A stretch of DNA of 64,000 bases, from assembly GCF_005239225.2 (NCBI RefSeq), contig NC_133297.1, positions 9,122,392-9,186,391 on the forward strand, read 5' to 3'. Within the stretch, counting starts at the first letter, position 1, and each line of letters starts with the position of its first letter. Positions 11,081 through 23,139 of this stretch are shown one piece after another. The position numbers were made by a program, and so were the translations under genes. Below the pieces are notes generated by a model, which worked only from the letters and a program-made list of their open reading frames with translations, searched no databases and was not told the origin of the DNA. This DNA comes from Populus alba. Taxonomy: Eukaryota; Streptophyta; Magnoliopsida; Malpighiales; Salicaceae.

Positions 11081-12508
11081 ACTAAATTCTTCTTTCTTAA
11101 AAAAAAAAAAACCTAGAATAAATACGAAGAGTCTTAGTTTTAAACAAAAATGATTCATTTTTTTTCTCTATATTTTATTGGTTTTGACCTGATCATTATA
11201 ATTTGTTAAAATATTTTTTTTTTATAAAATCATTAGAATCTGGAATGAACTTCCAAATATTTGATTGATATTTATTTTTTAAATACGTTTATTTTTATTA
11301 TTATATCACTAGAAAATAATAGTTTAGAAAAACAAATTTTTTAAACTTAATGGATTCCATCATTTGAATCTCGGGTTTTATGAGTGAGGGCACAAAGCCT
11401 GAGTTAATCAAATATGTTACCATATATATATTAAAAAATATATTTTCTTAATTTTTTAAAAAAGTTAAATCTTGCTTTGTATTGGGTGTTTGAGTTGTCT
11501 TTTAACTCATCAAGTCAACCAAACCATACAAAGAGTCAACTTTTATGTGGGTTATTTTTAAACTCAAGTTATGCAAGGGGTCAAGTTGACAAGTTTCAAG
11601 ATTGATTCGTTGAGTCTAATTTAATAACAATACCAAATATTTTTCTTTTTGTTTAAATAAAATCTCATCTTCATTTTTTTTGATTGAATTATTTTTAATT
11701 TTTTTAAATTAATCTTATCATTTAGTATTTTATTGTGTTTAAATTGGTTTTCATTACTTACTTTAGTTTGTTTTTTATAAAGTTATCACAGTCTCAAACA
11801 AACATCACAATATTTGTAAATATTTTTTAAAATAGTTTTTTTTTCATTGAAAATATTTTAAAATAATTTCATTTGAGATTTTTTAAGATTTTTAACATTA
11901 ATTTATCAAAACTATAAAATATTAATTTAATACTCGTTTTCAAATTAAAATCACTTTAAAAAATATCTAAAAAAAAAAAAAATATATAAAAGTTGTGACA
12001 AACAACCCCATCTTATAACTTATTAGCATATTGACTTGTACTCTGCAGCAGGTCTTGCGGTGAAGAAGTCCAAATTTTTTTAGGTTTGGCTAGACAATAA
12101 GACTCGATGCTAAGAGAAAAGAAATTCAACCCAACCCAACTTCAAATGAAAAAAACTTTATTATAACTAAACTTTTGTATTATATAAAAAAAAACCTCAT
12201 CAATTTATTTAATATTTACCATATTAAAAAAAAACAAGAGAAAAAAAAATCTAAAGAGAAAAAATTAAAATTAAAATATTTGGTCACCCTGCCAAACCCA
12301 ACAACTTTTGGCATATAAAATAAAAAAAGCAACGCTATAAACAATATTTATTTAACTAAAAAACAGAAAATATGAGGCTCTCACAATGCTACATTATAAT
12401 TTATAATGCAATGAATTTATATCCACAATACAAGAATGACATTTTTTATTCCTTTTAAAATATTGTATAACAAGGGGAAAAGGTGAAAAAAAAACAAAAA
12501 TTTTAAAA
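10956..12508. repeat. 1.5-kb direct repeat, copy 2
   Basis: The partner of 8978-10497. In unit B it follows the left arm directly. In unit A only the first 120 bp of it (571-690) is left. It is AT-rich and non-coding. Confidence 0.8.
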
Positions 12509-13025
12509 CGCTTGCAAAAGCAAATATATTCTTAAAAGCTCAACAGGTACATCTGATTTGGAAAAAATAAGAGGGATATAAGGTATGATTTTTTTATTTG
12601 TTTTCGCGCAATGAAATACAATGTTTCCAGATATTAGAGGAGGGTCCGGAGCGTTTGTTAACGGTCAAGACTCAAAACACGAGTGTTCTCATTGCGCGTA
12701 CCCGAGCCCTTCTCATACTGTCAAATAAGACGGCGATGTTCTTTCCACGGCTTATGATGTGGCGTAACCTCATTAGTAGCATCACAAAAGCTACCTGTCC
12801 ATCTTTATTAATGGGCACACGCACTGTTCCATCATACATGAAATGTACCTAAAAAAATTCAATTTTTTTTATTAAAAATTAGTTTTTTATATTTTATATG
12901 TTTTGATGAGTTGATATTAAAATTAATTTTTTATATATTTTAAAATAAAAAACAGTTCAAAAAATAAGCACAGCTACACTAATAAGCAGGAGGAATCATG
13001 TATTTTTCCATTACGTAGGTTTGCA
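12509..13025. other. Intergenic, no gene; partial MITE core
   Basis: No supportable gene. An 84-residue open frame at 12598-12852 has no recognisable motif and no counterpart in unit A. About 12850-12985 carries a partial copy of the dispersed MITE-like core. Confidence 0.5.
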
Positions 13026-13691
13026 GTTGGTGGTTTAGTTAGTTAACTTCTTAGTCGGTGGTCTAATCCGCCTTACTTGTCACCCGACCACTGGGCCGAC
13101 CAAAAAGTACTCAAATGGATTGTCTCAAACAAAAAAATCTTCGAACAAGCAAAATTACTCTTTCACTTTCCTTGTTTCAAGGTTCGGTTGGATTTTTGGG
13201 TGGATAATTATGAGAACCGATCTGGAGATTTCTCTGTCCTATCCAGTTCATGTCATGGTTTGTCCACTTTACTATCTTTAGACGGTGATTGTAGAGTTTT
13301 AGTTTGCTGTTGAACGTCGATTTCCGCCGGCTTGGATCCACCTAGATCTTCGCAAACACCACAAATGGCAAGATATTAGTTCTGTGTCTAACCCAAAATA
13401 ACAGGACTATTTTCTTAATTTTATTTTTATCAATAACTTTCTGGGTATTTAGTTGGTGTTATTCTATACAAATAATTCAAATCAAATTAAGTTGAACCAT
13501 ACTGCATGCGCGCAGTGAAAAGAAATGATTTACTAGAATCCCAGAGACCAAACGCCCGCTTGTTCCCTTCAACTCTGCATGATTTTCAAAGCAGAAGGCA
13601 ATCCAAAGTTTGTTGTTACAGTGGCTCGGATTGTCAGCTACATTCTTCTGTGAAGCAACATCTGATTCATTTTTATTTTGGTGAACTTTCC

Positions 13692-14435
13692 AATTAAAGC
13701 AATACTGTTAAAAAAACGAGTTAATTTTTAAAATTTTATAATTTTACAAGTAAATATATATTTAACATGTTAAATCGGATTAAAACTTGAAAACTAGTCA
13801 AATCGATCAAACTCGGTAAAATCAATAAAATCGGATTGATTTTACGAGTTTGAAAAAATATAAAATTATACATTTTGGTAATCTGCACCTTAATATTTTT
13901 ATTATTTTAAATTTATATCTTACAAAACTTGTGCAATTTGATAATTAAGGGCTTGATTTTGACTATAATTTTTTTAACGATACAAGTTACTTATAGATTT
14001 CATTTCCGTAAAATTATAATACCTATTCATTCTTTATAATTTTTTTATTGTAAATTATTAACATATCAATTGAAATATTATTTTGTTTTAGCTAGTAAAT
14101 ATATAGAATAAAAGTTATAAATTGACATGCTTGAATTTTGGAGTAATTAATATTAAATGATCTATTTATTAAAATTTAAAGGGACTTGTTTATTATAAAT
14201 AACGAAGTAAAAGGTTTGATTTGTCCAAGAAGTGAGAAATCAATGTGAATAAAATAAAAATGTTTAGATTTTTTTATTGTTTATTTTATTTTTATTTTAA
14301 TTGTATTAACTACTACTTAATTGAAATTATATATTAGTTAAAATATTTTTTTTATAATTTTATAATTTTATGATTTGAGTTTATATTATATATTTTGTAC
14401 GGTAAAAAAGTGTTTTTAACGAACTTGAATTAAAG
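13692..14435. mobile_element. Non-autonomous hAT-like element with 8-bp TSD
   Basis: A 728-bp AT-rich insertion (13700-14427) is flanked by identical 8-bp direct repeats AATTAAAG (13692-13699 and 14428-14435). The empty site is present once in unit A near 3540 (AGTTAAAG). The ends are imperfect inverted repeats that begin CAA and share a GTTAAAAA block (about 13 of 18 positions). An 8-bp TSD and CA-starting short TIRs fit the hAT superfamily. No transposase frame is present, so it would depend on an enzyme made elsewhere. Confidence 0.8.
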
Positions 14436-14605
14436 TTTTGATTCTGTCCAAATGTATCTTTAGCTTTATGTGCACTGTTGGCTCTCCCTCTCTGTCTTTT
14501 TTTTCGAGAAAACATAGAAGGCTCTCGATAATTCACCAGAAGCAATTTTTTTAAAAAATTTAATTCACAAATTTCGAGTGTGATCACATTCAGGAACAAT
14601 CAAAG

Positions 14606-14820
14606 ATAATATATCAGCATACGAGTTTTTGCCTAGTGGTGGAATAAGCTTGTTTCCTTTCTCTGGACTAGGATTTAAATTTCATTGTGTATGCTTGTCA
14701 TCTTCACGGTGTCTTACATACTCACTAGGTTTGCAGGATGTTCAGTGGGTTGTGGGATTAGTCGTGCACGCAAACTGGCCCGAACACCTACATAAATAAA
14801 TAAAAAAAAATAATAGATCA
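14606..14820 (+). mobile_element. Au-like SINE with 11-bp TSD
   Basis: The body at 14617-14809 (about 193 bp) has a tRNA-like head with GCCTAGTGGTGG as a box A-like element and AGGATTTAAATTTC as a box B-like element. It then has the Au-family tail landmark GGGATTAGTCGTGCACGC followed by CTGGCCCGAACACC, and an A-rich tail (14791-14809). Flanks ATAATATATCA (14606-14616) and ATAATAGATCA (14810-14820) match at 10 of 11. The insertion is absent from unit A. Family naming is from memory of plant Au SINEs. Confidence 0.88.
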
Positions 14821-15004
14821 AATATACGTCGAATTAAAGGAGCAATCAAATCAAGATTACACCTCGATAATATACATCCAATTTCAAAGTTTCATGTATT
14901 GCTGGTGTACGACAGACTTTTTGATCAACTATTAGAATCTGGTTTATTTAAGGTACTTCGTTGCCATGGCTTTCAACTTCCTCGCCATGAACAACTAAAC
15001 AACT

Positions 15005-18000
15005 TCAAAAAAGAAAAGCAACTTCAGATACGCCACCAGCGGCTTCAGTCCAAGGGAGATTCAAGCTCAGTTTGCCATTATCCAGCCACTCGAAAGCCAC
15101 CTCAGCTCCATTCAAGAAACACTTCTCTGGAGATGAGTTGGAGTATGATAAGAAATCCCCCCCGCCTTTAACCTCAATCTTTACACAAGTCTCAGATTCA
15201 GAATCAAAATACTCCAGTTCTTGAATTGTGCCACCACTATTAAACATGTTGGTCAGTCCAATAGGAGCAAATTTGATACGGGTGCCTAGCTTCTTGACGG
15301 GCACAAAGCTGAAGATCTCAAATGAAGATGGTTCGATGGTGATCTGCATTGCTTCAGATTTTGGTGATACAAGTTGCAGTTCTTCTGCCTGGTTGAGATG
15401 GATTATGTACTCTTCAGCCTCACCCATTTGAGCAGCTTCTTTCTTTTGATCCCACTCAATATCAGTAACATGAACAGAACCAGACATCAGCTTGTAGCAT
15501 TCTGAGTAGCCCTTGATCCTTTTCTCTTGGGGGTCCCATCCAGCTCCTTGGCAGTTGAAAGCTCCGATCACACCTCCATGCTGCGAAGTCCAATATGGCA
15601 ATTTAGTTTCGTTTACTTCAAAAGATTTCCCTTATTTTACAATTTGACAAATACTGTATCAAGAGAATTATGGCAGGTATAACAACAACTACTGTTTCCC
15701 TAGAACAAAAAAATTGACAAATTTAGTTACTCAACGCCCTGCGCTATACGTTAAATAACGAAACATGTTGGAGTTTTTATCTAGAACTAGTCCTTCAAGA
15801 CAAAATAAATGAATACCTTGTTGAAGTTCCAAATCTTGAGAATTGTTTTCTTGTCAAATAGAGGGTTCCGGAAGAGGCAATCCCTAGTGGGCAGGGCAAA
15901 ATGTTGGCACCTGGGAATGGTACCATCAGGGTACACAAGTTTCTTGAGGAGTTCAAAATCATGACCACCGACGGAGTCACTCACGTAGACAGGTCCGCCA
16001 CAAATAGCTCTTGACCCAGCATGAAACTTGGCACACAGATGGTCGGATTGGAACATATCCCAATCAGGTTGTATAATCTGACCCATCCACATGCTGTTGT
16101 AGGCACAATGGATCATATGGACCCCTTGTAACCAATAAACTCCCATGGGATCTCCATTTGGATCCTGGAACCAGAAATCGTCACCTGTAGCAAAAACGTG
16201 TCAGATCTCAGCTGCATGGTAAAAACAACTACTTTCTAGCAAATAAACGTATAAATCAATAAAGGAGAACATTTGGGTAGACTTTCTTACCTACTCTTCC
16301 CATGGATATCTGCTTTGTTCCTAGGAAGAAGAAATCATTGCATTGTTGCATGCTAGAGATGAGTCCAGATCCTTTGAAATTCTCTGCCAGGGAATCTGAC
16401 AGGCCCCTGTAATAAGACTTTGCAAGCTCAACACGGCCTCCATATTCTTCAGACACATACTCAAGAGTCTGTGTTAGACAATTTAGATTTAGATACACGA
16501 TAATTAAGGAACTCCAATGTAGAATATCCAAATATTCATAAATAAAAAGAAAGATGGAAAAGAGACGTATAAAGAAAGTCTCACATGAATGACATCTACT
16601 TTCACTCCTGTAATGCCAACACTGGCAAGGTAGGAGTGCATAGAATCATAGAAATCTCCTGCTTGGTCAGGCTGAACAAGACCAATACCGCCTTCAATGA
16701 TCTTAACCACGGCGAGATCATTCATTGTCCCATCAAGACCACCAGACAGTTTGCAAGGAATGATCTTTGAATTCAAATGAGTAGCACCTGGCCTAACGCC
16801 ACCCCAGGCACCACAGAGAGCATGCCACACATAGATATCATCCAACCCTTTAAACTTTGTCCTCAAATCTCTCGTGAAAGCTCTCATGCCATAACTGTCA
16901 GCCTTGCAAGAACAACTTCCAGAGCTCCTAGTGGAAACACTCTTTTCATCTCCACAGAACATGACATCCAGCTCTTGTTTCGACTTCTGAATTTTAGATT
17001 CAAAAGCAGACAAGTCAGTAACACCTGATTGGATTGCCTTATCTCGATCCTTCTCAGCATGCTCGAGTTCAATTGCCTTTGAGATAAGCATCTTTGGTTT
17101 CTTTGGATCAAATGAAGGAGGGTGAGGACCCAGCATAGACCCTCCCTTGTACTCTCTAAACTTCTCACATTCATCAAGCCTGTGAAGCCTGGCAGTCATT
17201 TGAGTCCCACCAAGAACAAGGTTTTTAGCATCCTCGTTCGGATTCTCACCATCAAAATTGATGCTTTGCCAGCCATCATCAATGATAAGAAACCTTGGAG
17301 AGACACCACCCTCAACAAAATCATTCACACCATGCCATACACCAGCAGGCTCTACGGTTAAATAAAATGCATCCCAAGTGCACCACCCAAATTTATCAAT
17401 AAGAGAAGGGGCAGCTTTCTCTTCCAAAAGCTTGAAGGTGTTGAGGTGGACCCTAAGTGCACTATAGGCCTCATTCATGATACGGTAAGGATTTTCAGAC
17501 ACATGAACATAAGCGATAGCATCAAAAGATGATGCTGTCACCTTAGTAGAACCGCTCTCAGCACAAATCATGACATGGCCATCAGTTCCAGGATGGAGAG
17601 CAGACCTAAAACTTCCATCAATGACGGGTATGATTATGACATAAGACCTTATTTCAGGAACATTAAGGAGAACCCATTGAGTTTCCATTTGCAAATCAGA
17701 ACCAGAGTTACCCACCCACATGGTAGACCACCAAGTTTTGAATCTAAAGATGGACAAAAATTCCCTACCCGTGAACTTACCAAGGGAGTTGATTAAGCGG
17801 TCTGACGGAGCCTCTTTGTGGAAACCCAGGAATCCGCCCTTGTGCGACAGAGCTTGGACACGCTGGAGCAGAGCCAGTGGAGCATCAGGGGGTTTGCAGA
17901 TAGAAGAAAAGAAGGGAGCAAAAGTTACGTTGCTCGGAACTTCAGAGAGCAATGGAAATCCCTTGACACTAAATTTCCCATTCGACAAATCAAAGCATTT

Positions 18001-18066
18001 GTCTGAACTATCATCATGTTTACGAATGCTAAGAGGTGGACTAGCGGGATCATTTGGGGGAGCCAT
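15005..18066 (-). CDS. Stachyose synthase (galactinol-raffinose galactosyltransferase), GH36
   Basis: Predicted to move galactose from galactinol to raffinose to make stachyose, a phloem-transport and stress sugar. Four exons: 16585-18066, 16291-16468, 15817-16184 and 15005-15580, all GT-AG, giving 867 aa. Motifs: KFGWCTWDAFY (225-235), DDGWQ (263-267), YVWHALCGAWGG (412-423), VKVD (488-491, the presumed GH36 nucleophile region) and DPNGDPMG in exon 3. An acidic/basic insert at about 330-390 (rich in E, K, D and S) is the extra block that separates stachyose synthases from raffinose synthases; the N-terminal MAPP and VKGFPL also fit the STS group. No signal peptide is seen, as expected for a cytosolic enzyme. 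A dual galactinol:galactosyl exchange activity is possible. Tandem with the STS-A pseudogene. Confidence 0.92.
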
Positions 18067-18474
18067 AGCAGAGGAAAACAGAGCAAAAACGGAGAGAGCT
18101 AAAAGAAGAATAAAATGTTTGGAAGAATAACTAAAGGGAGGATTTTATGGAGTTCTATAAGGAACTCTTATGGAAGAAAATCGTTGAAATATTGTTTTTA
18201 ATGAATTACAAACTGTGAAAAGCAAGTATATATCCTCTAGAATATATAAGATCTTGAGCTCAAAGTATATTTCTGCACAGAACTAGAAGGTGAAATCAGC
18301 AATATACAGTTAACAGATATAGAACTTGACAAAGAATTATACGTGTAAACAATCTTAGACGGACTAGAGGCTTTGAAGAGATCACACACGAAAACAAAAA
18401 ACTCGAGAGCACAAAAGAAAAGGCTAATAAGCGCAGAAGAGGAGAATAATTGCTTGCATGTAAGGCAATGCACA

Positions 18475-18510
18475 TATTTATAGATTAAAAAATGGAATGG
18501 GTACGTGTAC
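18475..18510 (-). promoter_or_regulatory. STS-B promoter: TATA box and ACGTG element
   Basis: The minus-strand TATAAATA (18475-18482) is followed upstream by GTACACGTAC (18501-18510), which contains ACGT. This places transcription start near 18445 and a leader of about 380 nt. Homology with STS-A extends only to about 18520, so the two genes have different DNA farther upstream. That could give them different regulation. Confidence 0.55.
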
Positions 18511-19564
18511 ACAGAATCAATAAAAGTTACTACTAGAATTTAAAGTAAGCTAAGCTGTCCAGAGGAGAAGGCTGGACTTGTGTACATGATGGCTGGTTAC
18601 AACAATCTTACACACGCTCTAAACAGCGACAAAATTGAGAAACCTTTAACAAGGGAAAAAACAAAAGAGCATCATCTGTTCCATTCGGACAGTGACTGGA
18701 AGTAGTAGTTACTTTTCGAATAGAAATTTTCTTCAAAACCCAGAGGAGAATTAAATCGCCGCTTGCAAACCATGCATGCGAGCTCATTTACCGGCAATTA
18801 CTTAAAGTGGCAATACGTGTTAAAATTAATTTTATTCCAGTGAAAATGGCTGTGTTTCTGAGGCTGACCTAAGAGTCCAGATTATGGCGGCCACTGTTTG
18901 AAATACCGTATGGTGGACTCTGATACACTGGGAAAAACTACACGTATTTTATACAGTATACATATCTTTATAAATATCTAGATATTTATATTAAATATTT
19001 TATAATTTAGATATTTAAATAATATATTTATTTGAGATATTTTAATATATTCTTTAAAATATTTATTTTAAAAAAATTATGTAAGCAAATCTTTCAAAAA
19101 AGCATAAAAAAAGAGGCCAGATTCAGAAGGACCGCCAATCTCCTGCTCCTTCAACTTCAACCTCCTCGAGGAATTTGATTCGCAAAACAATTATTATGCT
19201 AGGGTAAAACTTTATTGGGAGATTTTCGGTGATTACGTGGGGGGTAATTAACCGACCTTGGATATAGTAAAAGAAATATTTTTCATTGATTTGTTGATTA
19301 TCACGTAATTAATTACCTTCGCTAACATATTATGGTAGCAGAGGGCCCAGATCCTGTAGCTGTGCCAAAGAAACACCTGAATTACTCTTACCATATTATA
19401 CTTTATTTTGTTACAAGTAAAAACGAGATGAACGGGTTGCTGCGACGCATCGATTTCTCTGGAACGTTGCCGGAGGAGATGCAAGTTGGGAACGGAAGTT
19501 TCTCCCCTCGAAGTTTTTAACTAATATTTTTGTTTGTGAGGTAGGACCTGATTTTAGAGTAATG

Positions 19565-19755
19565 AAACATTTAAGGGATTGTTTGTTTTGGTGTTTTAAA
19601 TATTTTTTATTTTTTTATTTTTTTAAAATTAATATTTTTTTGATATTTTCAAATTATTTTAATGTGTTGATGTCAAAAATAATTTTTATAAAATAAAAAA
19701 AATTATTTTAATACATTTCAAAAAAAAATATATACTTTAAAAAATAACTAATATT
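19565..19755. repeat. MITE-like dispersed repeat copy
   Basis: It has the recurrent core with ATTATTTTAATGTGTTGATG and AATTATTTTAATACATTTC, followed by CTTCCAAATA at its right end. It is non-coding and of the same family as the copies near 1195, 34371 and 47410. Confidence 0.6.
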
Positions 19756-21377
19756 AAACTTCCAAATATACTTTTATTTTATAATATTGATTTGCATTTT
19801 AAGCGAAAGCACACTTAAAGTTATTTTTATGCATATCTAAAAGATTTTTACGAAAAAAAAAATATTATTTTTGTTTATGTTTAAATAAAAAATAATTAGG
19901 TTTTATGGAACAATATTAACCAGGAATGAAGATGCCAATTTCCATATTCTTGAAAGGGAGGCCAAACATTTTGAGTATTTAAAAATAAATCTTAAAAGTA
20001 ATGCTTTCTCATTGAAAACTCTAGTGATATAAAGTTACACTTACTCCAAAATCTTTAATTGATTGAATTAATTAGTGTTCTTGGTCAAGGTAGGTACCGC
20101 CAAATTAAAAAAGAAAAAAAAAAATACCTTCTTCCACCATCCCGACAACCATCCCCATATACAATGTCTTTTACCGAGAGAAAAATATTATAAAGGAACT
20201 TTATTCTCTCGGTCAAATAATCTCATTATTTAAAAAAAATTAAAAAAAAGGTTGTGCGGAGGGTTCGAGGCTCTGAGCAGTGAGGTGGAAGATAACGTCC
20301 ATCCCAAATCTTCACTGCAAAATCTGAGTTTTCCGGGAAGATATTTCCCTCGTCTTTCCTTTACCCAGCTTCTTAGAAAAAAACAAATTGGATAATGGAA
20401 ATTAAGGTCAATTTATTCAATATTAATGGATAGAATTGAATCTTGTGAATTCAAACTGGATTTTTCAATTGTCGATCCAGATCCGAATCCTAACGGGTTC
20501 ATATTAGATTTATGTGTTTACCACTCATTTAAAAAAAAAAATAGAAGTATTGGTTGTGTTCAAAATCATACTTCGATATAAAATGAGTTTCAATCATTAC
20601 ATAAGAAAATATATTATGATGGTATTTCACATATCCATAAAAAAACAAAATCAATAACATATATATATCACCATAAAAAAACAAAATCAATTAATCTTAA
20701 TAAAAATTCACGAAAATTCACATCATTTATAAATAACATGCATTGAATGCATTGAATGATGCTGAAACAAATATTTTTCTAGTTCATTTTTTGTTATGTG
20801 AGTACAGTACTTTGTATTGTAATAATATGTGTTAGATATTTAGATGTTTTAGAGAATAATATAAGTAAAATTTTAGGGTTTTATTTATTAGTTGAAGTTT
20901 TAAAATTAAAATAGTTTTTTAATATAATATTAGAATTTTGTTGGCGAAACAATTACGAGTTTAAATTTTACAACTCTCATTTCTTCTTTAATTTAAATTA
21001 ATTAATAATACAAGGTGATGTGAAATTGTGTAAGTCACTTGAGGTGTATAGTGAAAAATAATATTAATTAAATATTAAAACCTTACCCAACTGGTTACAT
21101 TTTTTTATTGGGAAAATTATTTGACACGGTGCAAAATGCTATTTGTTTAAAAATACAATAAAATGATTTTTTTGAATATTTTTGACATTATATCATCAAA
21201 ATAATAAAAAATTCAAGCAAAATATATTCTTAAAATTTATCCCAAAAGCAAGAGCTTTTATTGAAGATATAAAGCATGCAATGAATTGGAAAAAAAGAAG
21301 AATAGTATATATCCACTGCTTCCCTGGGTATTTCAACGTATAGCTAGCTGCTCTTCAATTCTGTACCAGGAAGGAAG

Positions 21378-21619
21378 TCAAGTCCACAATGGCGACCTTT
21401 CTCCTTTATTTATTCTCAATTTTTTGGATTGGGTATATTCATTTTCATTTGTTTTTTCTAGAACATAAAAACCTCCACGGGCTGGCACCTCTTTTAAAAG
21501 CATCAGTTTATCCACAGCTGAATATTCCTCGATAGGAACGAATGCGGAGAATTTCATGATTTTACCACTAACCACAGCACGCCACGCTGAGGCCAGGGAA
21601 TCACCATGATGTCGAAAGC
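21378..21619 (-). other. Unassigned coding-like fragment next to CACTA element
   Basis: On the minus strand an open frame runs from the CACTA boundary (21619) to a stop near 21378. It has ordinary amino-acid composition (for example FRHHGDSLASAWRAVV, then FSAFVPIEEYSAVDKLM). It is much less AT-biased than its surroundings and looks like protein-coding sequence. I do not recognise the family. The frame is cut by the element at 21620, and on the other side of the element a stop appears within eight codons of the joined frame. This may be a gene fragment or a chance frame. Confidence 0.3.
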
Positions 21620-23139
21620 CACTACAATAAAATTAATAATTACAAATAAAAATATTAATGGAATATTTTTAGTTATAAATTACAGTAAATTTTATTGATA
21701 TACATATTTTTTTAATATATACTGAAAAAATTATAGTAGAGAAAAAAATTAAAATAAAACTAAAAAATATGATGACATGTTATTTATACTTACGGAATTT
21801 GCCTATGGTGTTAATACTATCGATAAAATCTATTCGTAAACTCGTTGGTAAACTATTTTCTTCTTCCTAATATTATTCATCATGTCAATTATAAAGGGAA
21901 TCACCAACGAAAAATTCCGTCAGTATTTTTCAGAGAGCTTTAGAACTGTTCACTTCTCAATTGTATTGTTAATTATTGTTATTTACAGACAAATCAACGA
22001 CGTATTGAAAGTAGTCAGTGTTATATGGCAGGTTTCTAAATTTTTTTGATTAAATTGAAGGTTTAAATTAAATATTACAGAGGAAATTGCTAACGGATTG
22101 AAAAGTCATCGGTGATATTTGACTGTTTTTTATTTTTTTTTAATTAAATTAAAAATTTAAATTAAATATTATATACAAAATAACCGAAGAAATGGTTAAA
22201 AATATTAATATTTAATTATCCATTAGTAAAACTGTTGGCAAAATGTTCCAACAAAAAAACAGAGAATCCCTCATCTCACAACAGACGATCCTTTTTTTCT
22301 TCTTTTTTATATGTAAAAAATATCAACATCCTTTTTTTTCTTTCTCTTCTCTTCTCCTCCATGCTCAGGTATGCCTTCTCCTCTTTTTTTCTTTTCTTTT
22401 CTTGGTTTTTTTTAATTAATATACTTTATGAATTTATTTTTTCTCTTCTCAACTTCACACACAACTACATTAAGGTAATATTTTTTTTCATGTTTTTTTT
22501 TTTGCATTATACTTTTTTTAAAAAAAAATTATGTTTTTAATAATTGTATGAATTTTGTTGTAAGATTTTTTTTCCATATGAGATCAATTTTTAGTCGATT
22601 TATTTACAGGATTTTAAAATTTTTAGCAATCACAAACTTTATTTTTTTATATGAAATTATTTTTAGTTGATTTATTTATTTTCTGTTGTTTATTTTTTTT
22701 GTGTTATTTATTTGTTGCAAATTAATTTGAGTTGATTTTCTTCTTCTTTTTTCCAAGCAACTCAATTCTGAGTATTATGGAGTGTTGATTTATATTAATT
22801 TAATAATTTTATAGTTTTGTTAAATAGATTTTTTTTAAATAATCACTAACGGGATTGCATACAGTATTTTTATCGTTTATATAACAAGCTTCCCGATAAA
22901 AATACCGATTGAATGAAACAAGTAAATTTTTTGAGCTCATGTTTCCCTTCAGTAAATCCATCTAATAATAATATTTTTATTATTATTAATGGATTTATTG
23001 ATAAAATAAAAATTATGATAAGAATTTTACCAACAAAACATTTCCATATGTGATCCTATAAATAAATTAATTGTCGATAGAATAATAGTATAAATACAGA
23101 TAAATTTTTTTATAAATAAACATTAATATTCTGGTAGTG
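21620..23139. mobile_element. Complete non-autonomous CACTA-like element, 1520 bp
   Basis: The left end begins CACTACAATAAAATTAATAA and the right end is ...ATTCTGGTAGTG, so its reverse complement begins CACTACCAGAATATTAAT. About 25 of the first 31 positions match, giving a clear terminal inverted repeat. The subterminal regions carry repeated CCATYRGTAAAACYGTYNGYAAAAT-type and CGTCAGT motifs. No transposase frame is present. The flanking 3-mers (AGC left, TTC right) do not form a target-site duplication. A truncated copy lies at 8053-8975. Confidence 0.82.

Larger units (their letters stand above)
13026..15004. repeat. STS-B 3' flank, copy of 2779-3912 with two insertions
   Basis: It is collinear with the STS-A 3' flank apart from the hAT-like element (13700-14427) and the SINE (14617-14809), both absent from unit A. 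It also has a 27-bp difference near 14940-14966. The two insertions postdate the tandem duplication, or were lost precisely from A, which is less likely. Confidence 0.85.
18513..21619. other. Intergenic stretch upstream of STS-B
   Basis: About 3.1 kb with no convincing gene. It contains a MITE-like copy (about 19565-19755), a short direct repeat with CCATAAAAAAACAAAATC (about 20635-20690), and an unassigned coding-like fragment at 21378-21619. The first 500 bp probably contains the distal STS-B promoter. Confidence 0.5.

Noticed and set aside
8978..12508. LTR retrotransposon with 1.5-kb LTRs
   Set aside because: The 460 bp between the copies is tandem-unit arm DNA also found at 109-570. There is no primer-binding site, no gag/pol frame and no TG..CA ends.
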